Assembly: GCA_035568175.1 (NCBI GenBank)
Contig: DATMON010000015.1
Location: 92,885 to 156,884 of the forward strand
Origin: AV40 sp035568175
GTDB lineage: Bacteria > Verrucomicrobiota > Verrucomicrobiia > Chthoniobacterales > UBA10450
DNA length: 64,000 bases
Direction of reading: 5' to 3'
The notes under the pieces were generated by a model that had not been told where the DNA came from, searched no databases, and saw only the letters and a program-made list of their open reading frames with translations. The number at the start of each line of letters is the position of its first letter. Positions within the stretch are counted from its first letter, which is position 1. The translations under genes and the position numbers were made by a program. This document shows, piece after piece, positions 41,862 through 49,337 of this stretch.

Positions 41862-42800
41862 CTACGATGATTCGGCCATTTTTGACGCGCGAGGCAGCTG
41901 CACGGGAGATCGCGGCGCAGTGACGGGAGGAGAATGGCCATTGCCCGCCAAGAACTCATAGATAGCCGAAAAATCTTCGGCAGCATCTCCATCGCGCATC
42001 GCCAGCCGGTACGTTTCCTTGGCGATATTAGTTAGCGGCATGGCAACCCCAGTCTCGTAAGCGCTCACCGTCGCGAGATGCATGTCCTTCTGCATCCAAC
42101 GCAGCGGGAACTCGACTTCGTAATTGCGATTGTCGATCTTGTTCCGTTTCGAGGCCAGAAACGGTGCGACCACAGGCGTGCCAAGCAATGAATCGAACAA
42201 CAACTTTGAGGAGAGACCGAGGCTTTCGCCCAGCGCCATCGCTTCGGCGAACGCGGCCATCCCGGTACCTAACAAAAGATTAATCACCATTTTCAGGGAA
42301 GTCCCAGTGCCATGTCCGCCGGTATGAACGATTTTGTCGCCCATGCACAACAGAAGCGGACGAATTCTTTCCAGGTCGGCCGAGTCAGCGCCAACCCAAA
42401 AAGTGAGCTTGGCTTCGGCGGCCGCGGGAGCGGAGCCCGTCACAGGCGCGTCGACAAAATGAACTTCGCGACGCGCCGCTTCGGCGGCCGTCTTTTTTGA
42501 GAACGACGGGTTAACCGAGCTGCAGTCGACCCAAAGTGCATTTGGCCGGAGGCGATCCAAAAATCCATCAGAGCCCAGCGCTGCTTGTTCGACCGCGTCC
42601 GGATGAGCCAGCATCGTGAACAGCAGGTCCACTTGTTCGGCGACTTTTGCCGGCGAATCGGCAAATCTTCCGCAGGGACCAAGCAACGGCTCCGCTTTTG
42701 CGCGAGTGCGATTGAACACGACCAATGAATAGCCCTGCTTCTGCAAGTTCGCCGCCATGCGACTGCCCATTATGCCTAAACCGATGAATCCAATTTTCAT
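41862..42800 (-). CDS. 3-hydroxyisobutyrate dehydrogenase-like NAD(P)-binding oxidoreductase
   Basis: This 312-residue beta-hydroxyacid dehydrogenase begins MKIGFIGLGIMGSRMAANLQ with the GLGIMG Rossmann signature. It then has the FVDAPVTGSAPAAAEAKLTF substrate loop, GHGTGTSLKMVINLLLGTGM with the catalytic Lys, and KDMHLATVSAYETGVAMPLT. It could act on 3-hydroxyisobutyrate, tartronate semialdehyde or succinate semialdehyde (GarR/GLYR type). The start at 42800 is chosen because upstream codons overlap an aldo/keto reductase remnant in another frame. Confidence 0.88.
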   Translation of the reverse strand: MKIGFIGLGIMGSRMAANLQKQGYSLVVFNRTRAKAEPLLGPCGRFADSPAKVAEQVDLLFTMLAHPDAVEQAALGSDGFLDRLRPNALWVDCSSVNPSFSKKTAAEAARREVHFVDAPVTGSAPAAAEAKLTFWVGADSADLERIRPLLLCMGDKIVHTGGHGTGTSLKMVINLLLGTGMAAFAEAMALGESLGLSSKLLFDSLLGTPVVAPFLASKRNKIDNRNYEVEFPLRWMQKDMHLATVSAYETGVAMPLTNIAKETYRLAMRDGDAAEDFSAIYEFLAGNGHSPPVTAPRSPVQLPRASKMAESS

Positions 42801-42879
42801 TTTGATTCCTTTTTCAGACCTTACTGGAGTCGCCAAAGCATCGTGATCAACAGATCCAATCATCATCTTCTTGCTTTCG

Positions 42880-43012
42880 TCAGGTTGCGGTGACGAATTC
42901 CGGTTCATAGATATTCTTTCCTTCGATCTTTGCGATCTCCCTATTTGCAAGACGAAGAGTGACCGCGTCCACGTTTCCGTCCACTTGCTTCGCATTGCGC
43001 GCACCGACGATA
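42880..43012 (-). pseudogene. C-terminal remnant of an aldo/keto reductase
   Basis: The minus-strand frame ending with TGA at 42882-42880 reads VIVGARNAKQVDGNVDAVTL, then RLANREIAKIEGK. This is the conserved C-terminal block of aldo/keto reductases (VIPGARNxxQVEENVxAxxL, I recall). An in-frame stop lies just upstream of it, and no earlier part of the gene is present. An intact aldo/keto reductase lies at 54815-55726, but the fragment is not an obvious copy of its end. Confidence 0.65.
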
Positions 43013-43077
43013 ACTAATCATATGGCCTTCCGTTCTTCCCGTCCCCAACAGGCTTTCATGGGCTCAATCTCGATTGA

Positions 43078-44013
43078 TTAGTTGCTCGCCAGATCCGGTA
43101 AGCCGAGCGATTGCATCGTTTCGTTCGTTAGGCTTCCAGTTACCTGGAGATGACGATCGATTTGATAACGGGTCAACGCGGTCCGTGTGTCTGCGCCGAA
43201 CAGCCCATCTATCGGTCCATTATAGTAACCGAGTTGCGCGAGATCGTCCTGAACAGCACTTACGTTCGGGTCCGCTTGTTGAGCGGAGTAGTCCTGATAG
43301 GTCGGTTCGACGTCGGTGTAGTAATCGTAGGGATAGTAGTCGTACCCGTAATAAGGATAAAAATCCCACGGATAATATCCGTCATCCAAACCAATCCAGA
43401 AGGCGCCGTCCCAGCAGAACCAGTGGCCGCGGAAGAAATGCGCGTGGCGTCGATCCCAATCCCGATGCTGATCGCCGTTCTCGCGAGCAAAGATATGATG
43501 CTGTCTGCTAAGGGCAGCTTCATTCGAGGGCCTTGCCACTGTTGGGCGTGAAGCTTGTCCGCGACGATCGCTGACCGACCCGCTTCGATTGTCCGGGCGA
43601 TTAGCTCCAGCCGTGGCGCGAGTCGAGGTGTTTCCTCCTCGATTGCCGCTCACGATGCGCGCCGGCGAATTCGCTGATCTGCCTGCAAATGAGCGAACAG
43701 ATGACGACGGCGCCGACTGATATGGTGAATACCGACCCATACCGAACCCAACTCCGCCTCCGCGCGTTCCTACGCCAACGACTGCTCGTGGACCGGGAAA
43801 CGTCTGGCCAGGTGCGTGAAAACCACCCATACCGCCCGCGAAATGAGGAGCTCCACCGAAGCCACCGACACGGCCGCCACCCCCACCACGACCGCCACTA
43901 AAACCACCACCACCAAAACCGCCGCCGCCGCCGCTGTGGCCAGCGGCCCATCCGGCGTGAGCTAGGGCGATCGATGTGATGCCAACTAAGCTAAGTAATC
44001 TTAATTTTTTCAT
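43078..44013 (-). CDS. Secreted Gly-rich protein with C-terminal peptidoglycan-binding domain
   Basis: This 311-residue protein has a signal peptide (1-23, KLRLLSLVGITSIALAHAGW) and a Gly-rich segment (~24-80). A basic, low-complexity middle and a Tyr-rich stretch (WDFYPYYGYDYYPYDYYTDV, ~220-240) follow, then a PG_binding_1 domain (~250-305, VQDDLAQLGYYNGPIDGLFG). It is probably cell-wall associated. Signal peptide and Gly/Tyr-rich style are shared with the protein at 61531-62040, and both genes carry the same leader motif (44044-44111 here), so they are probably coregulated. Confidence 0.8.
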   Translation of the reverse strand: MKKLRLLSLVGITSIALAHAGWAAGHSGGGGGFGGGGFSGGRGGGGGRVGGFGGAPHFAGGMGGFHAPGQTFPGPRAVVGVGTRGGGVGFGMGRYSPYQSAPSSSVRSFAGRSANSPARIVSGNRGGNTSTRATAGANRPDNRSGSVSDRRGQASRPTVARPSNEAALSRQHHIFARENGDQHRDWDRRHAHFFRGHWFCWDGAFWIGLDDGYYPWDFYPYYGYDYYPYDYYTDVEPTYQDYSAQQADPNVSAVQDDLAQLGYYNGPIDGLFGADTRTALTRYQIDRHLQVTGSLTNETMQSLGLPDLASN

Positions 44014-44043
44014 ACTTAACGCTCGTGAGTTTCCACTGTTCCT

Positions 44044-44111
44044 GCGATGGCGCGTCAGCGGGATTTTATCGTGCCACCTAAGAGTGACCCTTGTTCCCTC
44101 TTTCGAGTGAG
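44044..44111 (-). promoter_or_regulatory. Two-hairpin leader motif, copy 1
   Basis: Read on the minus strand, hairpin 1 is CACTC-GAAA-GAGGG (one mismatch). A 25-nt segment with a second hairpin (GTCAC/GTGGC, one wobble) follows, then AAAATCCCGC, then ACGCGCCATCGC. The motif ends about 30 nt before the Gly-rich protein's start codon. It may be a stress promoter or a structured 5' UTR. Confidence 0.65.
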
Positions 44112-44136
44112 ACGACCGCGTTGCGACGCGAACATC

Positions 44137-44502
44137 TCAGAGGAGCGGCCAGAACATTCCGATAAGCCCAGCGATAGTCAGAATCGAAACGATGATTAGC
44201 TCCCACAAACTGACACGCTGCGCTGCGGAAAGATCAACATCTGGATGTGGGCGGCGTCCAAAAACCAAACGAAGACTGTCGGGATGATTATCGAAAATCA
44301 AAATGCGCCGTATTTTCTTGCCTCGCGAATTTGTCGACGCCAGTCGGTTTGTCTTTTTGATTACAAAAATCCTTCTTGTCTGCCCGTATCGTTGTCCGGT
44401 CAAAGGCAAAACCTGCGCGAAATTCACTCGGTCGTCGACGCCAGGGCTAACGAACTGTGCCGGTAACGCCATTCTTCGATACTCACGCCATTCCCTTTTC
44501 AT
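44137..44502 (-). CDS. Small basic protein with C-terminal membrane anchor
   Basis: This 121-residue protein has a basic N-terminal half (MKREWREYRRMALP; NRLASTNSRGKKIRRILIFD) and one membrane helix at the very end (~99-121, LWELIIVSILTIAGLIGMFW). That suggests a tail-anchored or single-pass protein. The family is unknown. It is preceded by a leader motif copy (44535-44604) and may belong to the same regulon as the Gly-rich gene downstream. Confidence 0.6.
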   Translation of the reverse strand: MKREWREYRRMALPAQFVSPGVDDRVNFAQVLPLTGQRYGQTRRIFVIKKTNRLASTNSRGKKIRRILIFDNHPDSLRLVFGRRPHPDVDLSAAQRVSLWELIIVSILTIAGLIGMFWPLL

Positions 44503-44534
44503 GAGTTAAAACTACGCCAGCTGATCGGCTCGCC

Positions 44535-44604
44535 GCGATGGCGCGTAGGTGGGATTTTACGATCTTCCCCGAGAGGCGATTAGAGACACCTCTTTCGGGA
44601 GAGC
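44535..44604 (-). promoter_or_regulatory. Two-hairpin leader motif, copy 2
   Basis: Minus strand: CTCT-CCCGAA-AGAG forms hairpin 1 within the block CGAAAGAGGTGTC. A 26-nt segment with ATC-CCTC/GGGG-GAT pairing follows, then AAAATCCCAC and ACGCGCCATCGC. It ends about 32 nt before the start codon of the 121-residue protein. Confidence 0.62.
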
Positions 44605-44611
44605 GGATTTG

Positions 44612-45829
44612 TTAGCTGGCTACTGCGGAACCAGCGCGCGGTGGTCGAACCAGAATTGGCAGTACAATTGAAACCGCCATGACCACCGCAATGATGTGAA
44701 GGGCGCCTCGATATGAACCGGCTGTCTCGCGCATGCGCGCGATGAACAATGGACCAACCGCGCTGGCAAAACTCCAGGCCGTTAGCATTAGCCCGTAGAT
44801 CGGACCGACATTCTTCGGACCGAAATAATCAGCCGCAAACGCGGGCATCGTGCCAAATCCACCGCCATAACACATCAAAATGACGAATGTCACGATCGTC
44901 ATCAACGAGATGGTCGCGACGGTCGGAAAAAACCAAAAAAGCAGGACCTGAAGAATAAACATGACCGCGAAAGTCGCGCGCCGCGTAATCAAGTCTGAAA
45001 CCCACGCCCAAAATACCCGACCGACTGCGTTGCCAAGGCTGGCGATTCCGACCATACCGCCGGCGACGACGGCCGTCGCTCCAGTTAATTCCTGAAAGAT
45101 GGGCGCCTCCTGTGAGATTACGGAAATGCCGGCGCAGGTATTTAGAAACAACAACAACCAAAGAGCGTACCATTGCCAGGTTTTGAGCGCCTCGCTCAGG
45201 ACAAAGTCGTGTCCGGCACGTTGCGAAGATTGCAAGGCAGTCGGCGACCAACCCTCCGGCTTCCAACCATCAGGCGGGTTCTGCATGAAGGCGCCGGCAA
45301 TAATTGTTACAACGAAATATGCGACGCCGAGGTAGGCGAACGTGCTTAAGACGCCAACGCTCTGAATGAGTCGTGTCGCAACTGGCGCGGTGATAAGCGC
45401 GCCCGCTCCGAATCCACCGACGGCGATGCCAGTGATAAGTCCTCGTCGATCCGGAAACCATTTCACCAGCACGGCCACTGGAACGATGTATCCAAGACCG
45501 AGACCGATGCCGCCGATTAAGCCATAGCTGAGATATAACCACGACAGACTATGCGCAAAGCTGGCGAGAAAGACCCCCAGACCGTAGAGAGCGCCGCCGC
45601 TCAACGCGACGATGCGCGGTCCTTTGCGATTCAGCCAGAGACCGCCGAAGAACGCAGCAAAGCCCAGGACAAAAATGCTGATCGTAAACGTCAGCGTCAC
45701 CTCCGAAATGCTCCAGCCGAATTGCTTGGAGAGTGGGACACGGAAAACGCTCCAGGCGTAGACTGCGCCGAGCGCGATCTGCAAAAGTATTCCGGCGATT
45801 GCGATCAGCCAACGATTACTCGTTCGCAT
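44612..45829 (-). CDS. OFA-family MFS transporter (oxalate/formate antiporter type)
   Basis: This 405-residue 12-helix permease has the OFA signature NRWLIAIAGILLQIALGAVY and AWSVFRVPLSKQFGWS. GLGLGYIVPVAVLVKWFPDR, RGLITGIAVGGFGAGALI and YGGGFGTMPAFAADYFGPKN are further family patterns. It lies 7 bp downstream of the oxalate decarboxylase gene, which supports exchange of external oxalate for internal formate as in OxlT. Substrate assignment rests on this neighbour and the family. Confidence 0.9.
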   Translation of the reverse strand: MRTSNRWLIAIAGILLQIALGAVYAWSVFRVPLSKQFGWSISEVTLTFTISIFVLGFAAFFGGLWLNRKGPRIVALSGGALYGLGVFLASFAHSLSWLYLSYGLIGGIGLGLGYIVPVAVLVKWFPDRRGLITGIAVGGFGAGALITAPVATRLIQSVGVLSTFAYLGVAYFVVTIIAGAFMQNPPDGWKPEGWSPTALQSSQRAGHDFVLSEALKTWQWYALWLLLFLNTCAGISVISQEAPIFQELTGATAVVAGGMVGIASLGNAVGRVFWAWVSDLITRRATFAVMFILQVLLFWFFPTVATISLMTIVTFVILMCYGGGFGTMPAFAADYFGPKNVGPIYGLMLTAWSFASAVGPLFIARMRETAGSYRGALHIIAVVMAVSIVLPILVRPPRAGSAVAS

Positions 45830-45836
45830 GATTTAA

Positions 45837-47042
45837 TTACAATGGCGTTACCGCAATACCATTCTTGGGAATCGCGTCGTAGGTCGCCTTGTCGATCTTC
45901 AGGTGTGCCATGACCAGCTCCGATGGGGTGTGAGCGAGCCATTCCGAGAACGAAAACTCCTGATAGCGATCGCTCTTGAACATTTCGATGAACACCAAAT
46001 CGGTGTCGCCAGTGTTCTCGATGTAATGCAGGAGCGTTTTCTGGACGTAGCCAACGTCGCCTTCCTGAAAATCCAACGTCCGAGCCTTGTTACCGGTGGC
46101 CACTACCGTCATTCGTCCCTTTCCAGCGATGTAGTATTGCCACTCGTCCGCATTCGGGTGCCAGTGTAATTCCCGCATTCCGCCCGGATGCACGGTGACC
46201 AAGGCCATCGCCGTGGTTGTGACTTTGAAATTCCTCGAATCGACGATACGCACCTCACCCCCCTTGGTCTGCTTTGTCGGCGGCATTTCCGTCGTGCGAA
46301 AACCAAAATCCTTCGTTGATTTTCCAAGTGCCCCGGCGGCTGATTTCTGATCGCCCTCGAGTCCCCCAGGAACATCTGTTTGGAAAATAAACAGCTCTTG
46401 CTTCGGCAGATTGGCAAAGGCCTTTTCAGCAACCGCGAAGTTTTTTGCCAGCACCTCGGGCGGGAGATGAGCCATCGCGTCGCTCAACAGTACCGTCTCC
46501 GACTCGGAGAAATCGCCGTCGTCGAACACGAGCATGAATTCGCAACCGTCGGGATTGAGACCCTGAATCGAGTGCGGGATCCCACTGGGAAAAAACCAAA
46601 GGTCGTTTTTCTTCACATCGGCAACAAAACTCTTTCCGTCCGCGTCAATCGCCGTGATCCGGGCTGTGCCGTAAAGCATGATGGCCCATTCGGCGGAAGT
46701 GTGCCAATGCAACTCGCGGACGCCGCCGGCAGTGAGTCGCATGTTTACACCAGCCAGGGTTTTGGACACGGGGAGTTCCCGCACAGTCACCTCGCGTGAC
46801 CATCCGCCTTCGTAAGTCCGCTTGTTCGCAAAAGAGAATGGATATTTGAAGTTTTGGACCAGGCTCTTCGAATCTGTGGCAGGTGGCCAAATCGAATCCG
46901 GGTTCTGGGCATCAAGCCCTGGGTTGGCTGGGCCAGGATCACTCCTGCTTCGGTCCGCGCCCACCACTTTTTGCAATGCGGTAAAGCTGCCTATCGCTAC
47001 TGCGGCTTTTCCGATAAAACTTCGACGAGTAAATTCGCTCAT
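45837..47042 (-). CDS. oxdC: Oxalate decarboxylase (bicupin, Tat-exported)
   Basis: This 401-residue Mn-dependent bicupin converts oxalate to formate and CO2. Both metal sites are visible: ELHWHTSAEWAIMLYG (cupin 1) and ELHWHPNADEWQYYIAGKG (cupin 2). The lid segment FDDGDFSESETVLLSDAMAH keeps the Glu that favours decarboxylase over oxidase activity in characterised enzymes. A twin-arginine signal (EFTRRSFIGKAAVAIGSFTA) implies export to the periplasm, which sits awkwardly with a cytoplasmic product for the antiporter. It is placed between the OFA transporter and the formate dehydrogenase genes. Confidence 0.92.
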   Translation of the reverse strand: MSEFTRRSFIGKAAVAIGSFTALQKVVGADRSRSDPGPANPGLDAQNPDSIWPPATDSKSLVQNFKYPFSFANKRTYEGGWSREVTVRELPVSKTLAGVNMRLTAGGVRELHWHTSAEWAIMLYGTARITAIDADGKSFVADVKKNDLWFFPSGIPHSIQGLNPDGCEFMLVFDDGDFSESETVLLSDAMAHLPPEVLAKNFAVAEKAFANLPKQELFIFQTDVPGGLEGDQKSAAGALGKSTKDFGFRTTEMPPTKQTKGGEVRIVDSRNFKVTTTAMALVTVHPGGMRELHWHPNADEWQYYIAGKGRMTVVATGNKARTLDFQEGDVGYVQKTLLHYIENTGDTDLVFIEMFKSDRYQEFSFSEWLAHTPSELVMAHLKIDKATYDAIPKNGIAVTPL

Positions 47043-47091
47043 AAGCGGATCTCCTTACGGTTTTGGGGTTGTACTGATTTGAAGTTGTTCA

Positions 47092-47358
47092 TCACTCGCT
47101 CCAGACCTGGAACAGGATGTAGATTAGAACCAGCGTCAGACCGGCCCAAACAGACAGAATTACTTCCTCACGATTGTGTCGGACGACGGGCACATCGTTG
47201 TCGACGTTTGGATCGCGATCGAAGAATTGGTGTCGCTTGCGAAAGATGAGGAATCCGCCACACAGGAAACCAAGGACGGCAACGCTGAACGCAATTCGTA
47301 ACGCAGGAATGCCGGCCTGTTCAATCACCGCCATCATTTGGAACACGGTTGTTTGCAT
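47092..47358 (-). CDS. Small two-helix membrane protein near formate dehydrogenase
   Basis: This 88-residue protein has two membrane segments: about 16-38 (GIPALRIAFSVAVLGFLCGG) and about 66-86 (ILSVWAGLTLVLIYILFQVW). A charged loop (RKRHQFFDRDPNVDNDVPVV) lies between them. It lies between the formate dehydrogenase operon and oxdC and is preceded by a leader motif copy (47390-47458). The family is unknown; it may help assembly or electron transfer of the dehydrogenase. Confidence 0.65.
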   Translation of the reverse strand: MQTTVFQMMAVIEQAGIPALRIAFSVAVLGFLCGGFLIFRKRHQFFDRDPNVDNDVPVVRHNREEVILSVWAGLTLVLIYILFQVWSE

Positions 47359-47389
47359 AGGGGAAGGCTACTGATGGTTTTAATCTTTT

Positions 47390-47458
47390 GCTCCGATGCG
47401 TCCGTAGGATTCTCCGATCCCGCTTGAGGAAGAATTGTGACTCCCTCGTCGGAGGTAA
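47390..47458 (-). promoter_or_regulatory. Two-hairpin leader motif, copy 3 (divergent)
   Basis: Minus strand: CCTC-CGAC-GAGG forms hairpin 1 in CCGACGAGGGAGT. A 26-nt segment follows, then AGAATCCTAC (aligned to AAAATCCCRC) and GGACGCATCGGAGC, which matches the end of copy 6 (GGACGCATCGTAGC). It ends 32 nt before the start of the 88-residue membrane protein. Confidence 0.55.
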
Positions 47459-47490
47459 CGCAGAGAGAACCTGTGATTCTGTCGGCATTA

Positions 47491-48480
47491 TTAGTAAGAT
47501 TCCGCCGCGAAAACAGATTCCGGATCGGAGCCGGAAACTTTGCCCACCGCGATCCAACCAACACGGCTGACCAGCGAGCCGATTAAAAATGAAATCGCCG
47601 CGAATGGAACGAGGGAAAAGAACCGCAGAACAAGCGCGAGCGGGCCGTTCAAGATTTCGCCGATCCGAATCAGCCAGCCCGTTCCATGTTCGTGGATCGC
47701 GCGATCGGCGGCGCCGTGTTTATCGATGCTCAACCAGATGAGCAAAGCCGTCTCAACGCCGGCGACGTAAAAGCCAAGGAAGTTGAGCGTTGGGATTCGG
47801 TGCCCGAGCAATTCCAATAAAGCCGCGGCAGATCCCAATCCTGCGGTCCCAAAATGAATCGGCAGCAGCGTGCGATGCAAAAACCAGGCTGGGATCGCCG
47901 TCGCACCGATGAGCACGCCCGTATAAGTCGCGAGCAGCGTTCCGAAGATCGCCGAACCAAAAATGAAGACGCCGGCGGCGGCGCGCAGCAGTTGATCGAG
48001 TGTGCCAGGGAAAATCTGATGCCCGTGCAGCTCGAGCGCGATTAAACCCGGAACGACACAAGCGCCGAACGCGCTGAGGATCCAGGCGCCCATCGACATG
48101 GCTGATTGATGTTTAAAAACGCGGAGCATGTTGAGGAAAAGGTGAGGACGGCCGAGGTCCATGATCAGCAGAATCGGCGAGAGAACTGCGCCGGCTACAG
48201 CTGCGATCCACATCGCCGTGCGGGCAAGATCGAGATGATGAAAGATGATCGCTCCGCTCGCAATTACGGGCGACATTCCGGCCATTCCGCCGAAGAAAAA
48301 GTAGAGCGGAATTTCCCAAGTCCAAACCGGCGGCTTGACCACGGGCTGGCCGTAATAACCGGGCTTCCGTGGAATCGGGCCGCCCGCAACATCGACGCCT
48401 TTCCCTGGAACTACGCCGTCCTTCCACGCTTGCTCGCGCAACTCCTCGAGACGTTTTTCGGATGGCGAATTGATAGTCAT
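47491..48480 (-). CDS. Formate dehydrogenase membrane subunit (NrfD/PsrC type)
   Basis: This 329-residue polytopic protein of the NrfD/PsrC family anchors the dehydrogenase and passes electrons to quinone. It starts MTINSPSEKRLEELREQAWK, with VWTWEIPLYFFFGGMAGMSP (~67-86), MDLGRPHLFLNMLRVFKHQS and about eight to nine hydrophobic segments. Its ATG overlaps the upstream stop (ATGA at 48480-48477). A NrfD-type subunit in place of the cytochrome b of FDH-N means no heme b is needed. Confidence 0.87.
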   Translation of the reverse strand: MTINSPSEKRLEELREQAWKDGVVPGKGVDVAGGPIPRKPGYYGQPVVKPPVWTWEIPLYFFFGGMAGMSPVIASGAIIFHHLDLARTAMWIAAVAGAVLSPILLIMDLGRPHLFLNMLRVFKHQSAMSMGAWILSAFGACVVPGLIALELHGHQIFPGTLDQLLRAAAGVFIFGSAIFGTLLATYTGVLIGATAIPAWFLHRTLLPIHFGTAGLGSAAALLELLGHRIPTLNFLGFYVAGVETALLIWLSIDKHGAADRAIHEHGTGWLIRIGEILNGPLALVLRFFSLVPFAAISFLIGSLVSRVGWIAVGKVSGSDPESVFAAESY

Positions 48481-49337
48481 GAAAAAAATGCGAAGGCCAC
48501 GAGCGTTGCGATGATGGATGCAACCGCCGTCGTGAATGCCGAAGTCCACGCGGATTTCAAGTAGATGGTTGGAATCTGCGGCTTCGGCGGCAGTCCGTAG
48601 GCTTCGGGTTCACCAAGAATCAAAAAGAACGCGTGAATCCCGCGGACGGAAGTTTCGGTTGGATCGTAAAGTTGCGCGTCGTTGTAACCACTTTGTTGTA
48701 ATTGCCGGACGCGCTCCGCTCCGCGCGCGCGGAGATCATCCAATCGGCCGAATACGATTGATTCGGTTGGACAAACTTTGGCGCAGGCCGGGACGAGTCC
48801 GCTCTTCTGTCGATCGTAACAAAATGTGCACTTGAACGCGCCGCCCGCATCGTGCAGCGGCTCCGGCCTGCGATCGATCACTCCGAACGGACACGACACC
48901 ACGCAATAACCGCAACCGTTGCAGACATCGTTCTGCACCAGGACCGAGCCGACTTCCGTGCGTACGATCGATCCGGTCGGACACGCTTCAAGGCAACCGG
49001 CCTCTTCGCAGTGCTTGCAAACATCGGACAAGAAAACCCAGCGGAACGGATCTTCGTCCAATGACATTGGACCGGCGATTTGATCTCCCTTCGCCCGGTC
49101 TTGTTCGAGAAACATGACGTGTCGCCAGGTTGATGCCCCAAGGTGGCCGGTGTTGTCGTAAGAATTTCCCGACCAGGTGAATCCGTCATCTGGCACCTGG
49201 TTCCATTCTTTGCACGCCACCTCGCAAGCTTTGCAGCCAATGCAAACACTCGGGTCGGTGAAGAACCCGACTTCGACACGATCCTGCACGTAGGAATGTT
49301 TCCGCTGGTTCGTGCTCTGGATTCCTTCGCCGATCAT
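48477..49337 (-). CDS. fdhB: Formate dehydrogenase iron-sulfur subunit
   Basis: This 286-residue FdnH/FdoH-like protein has four ferredoxin-type clusters: CIGCKACEVACKEWN, CKHCEEAGCLEACPTGSI, CNGCGYCVVSCPFGVI and CTFCYDRQKSGLVPACAKVC with PTESI. A membrane helix at the C-terminus (~258-284, FTTAVASIIATLVAFAFFS) fits the FdnH layout. The ATG at 49337 overlaps the fdhA stop (ATGA), and the stop overlaps the membrane-subunit start, so the three genes are tightly coupled. Confidence 0.92.
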   Translation of the reverse strand: MIGEGIQSTNQRKHSYVQDRVEVGFFTDPSVCIGCKACEVACKEWNQVPDDGFTWSGNSYDNTGHLGASTWRHVMFLEQDRAKGDQIAGPMSLDEDPFRWVFLSDVCKHCEEAGCLEACPTGSIVRTEVGSVLVQNDVCNGCGYCVVSCPFGVIDRRPEPLHDAGGAFKCTFCYDRQKSGLVPACAKVCPTESIVFGRLDDLRARGAERVRQLQQSGYNDAQLYDPTETSVRGIHAFFLILGEPEAYGLPPKPQIPTIYLKSAWTSAFTTAVASIIATLVAFAFFS

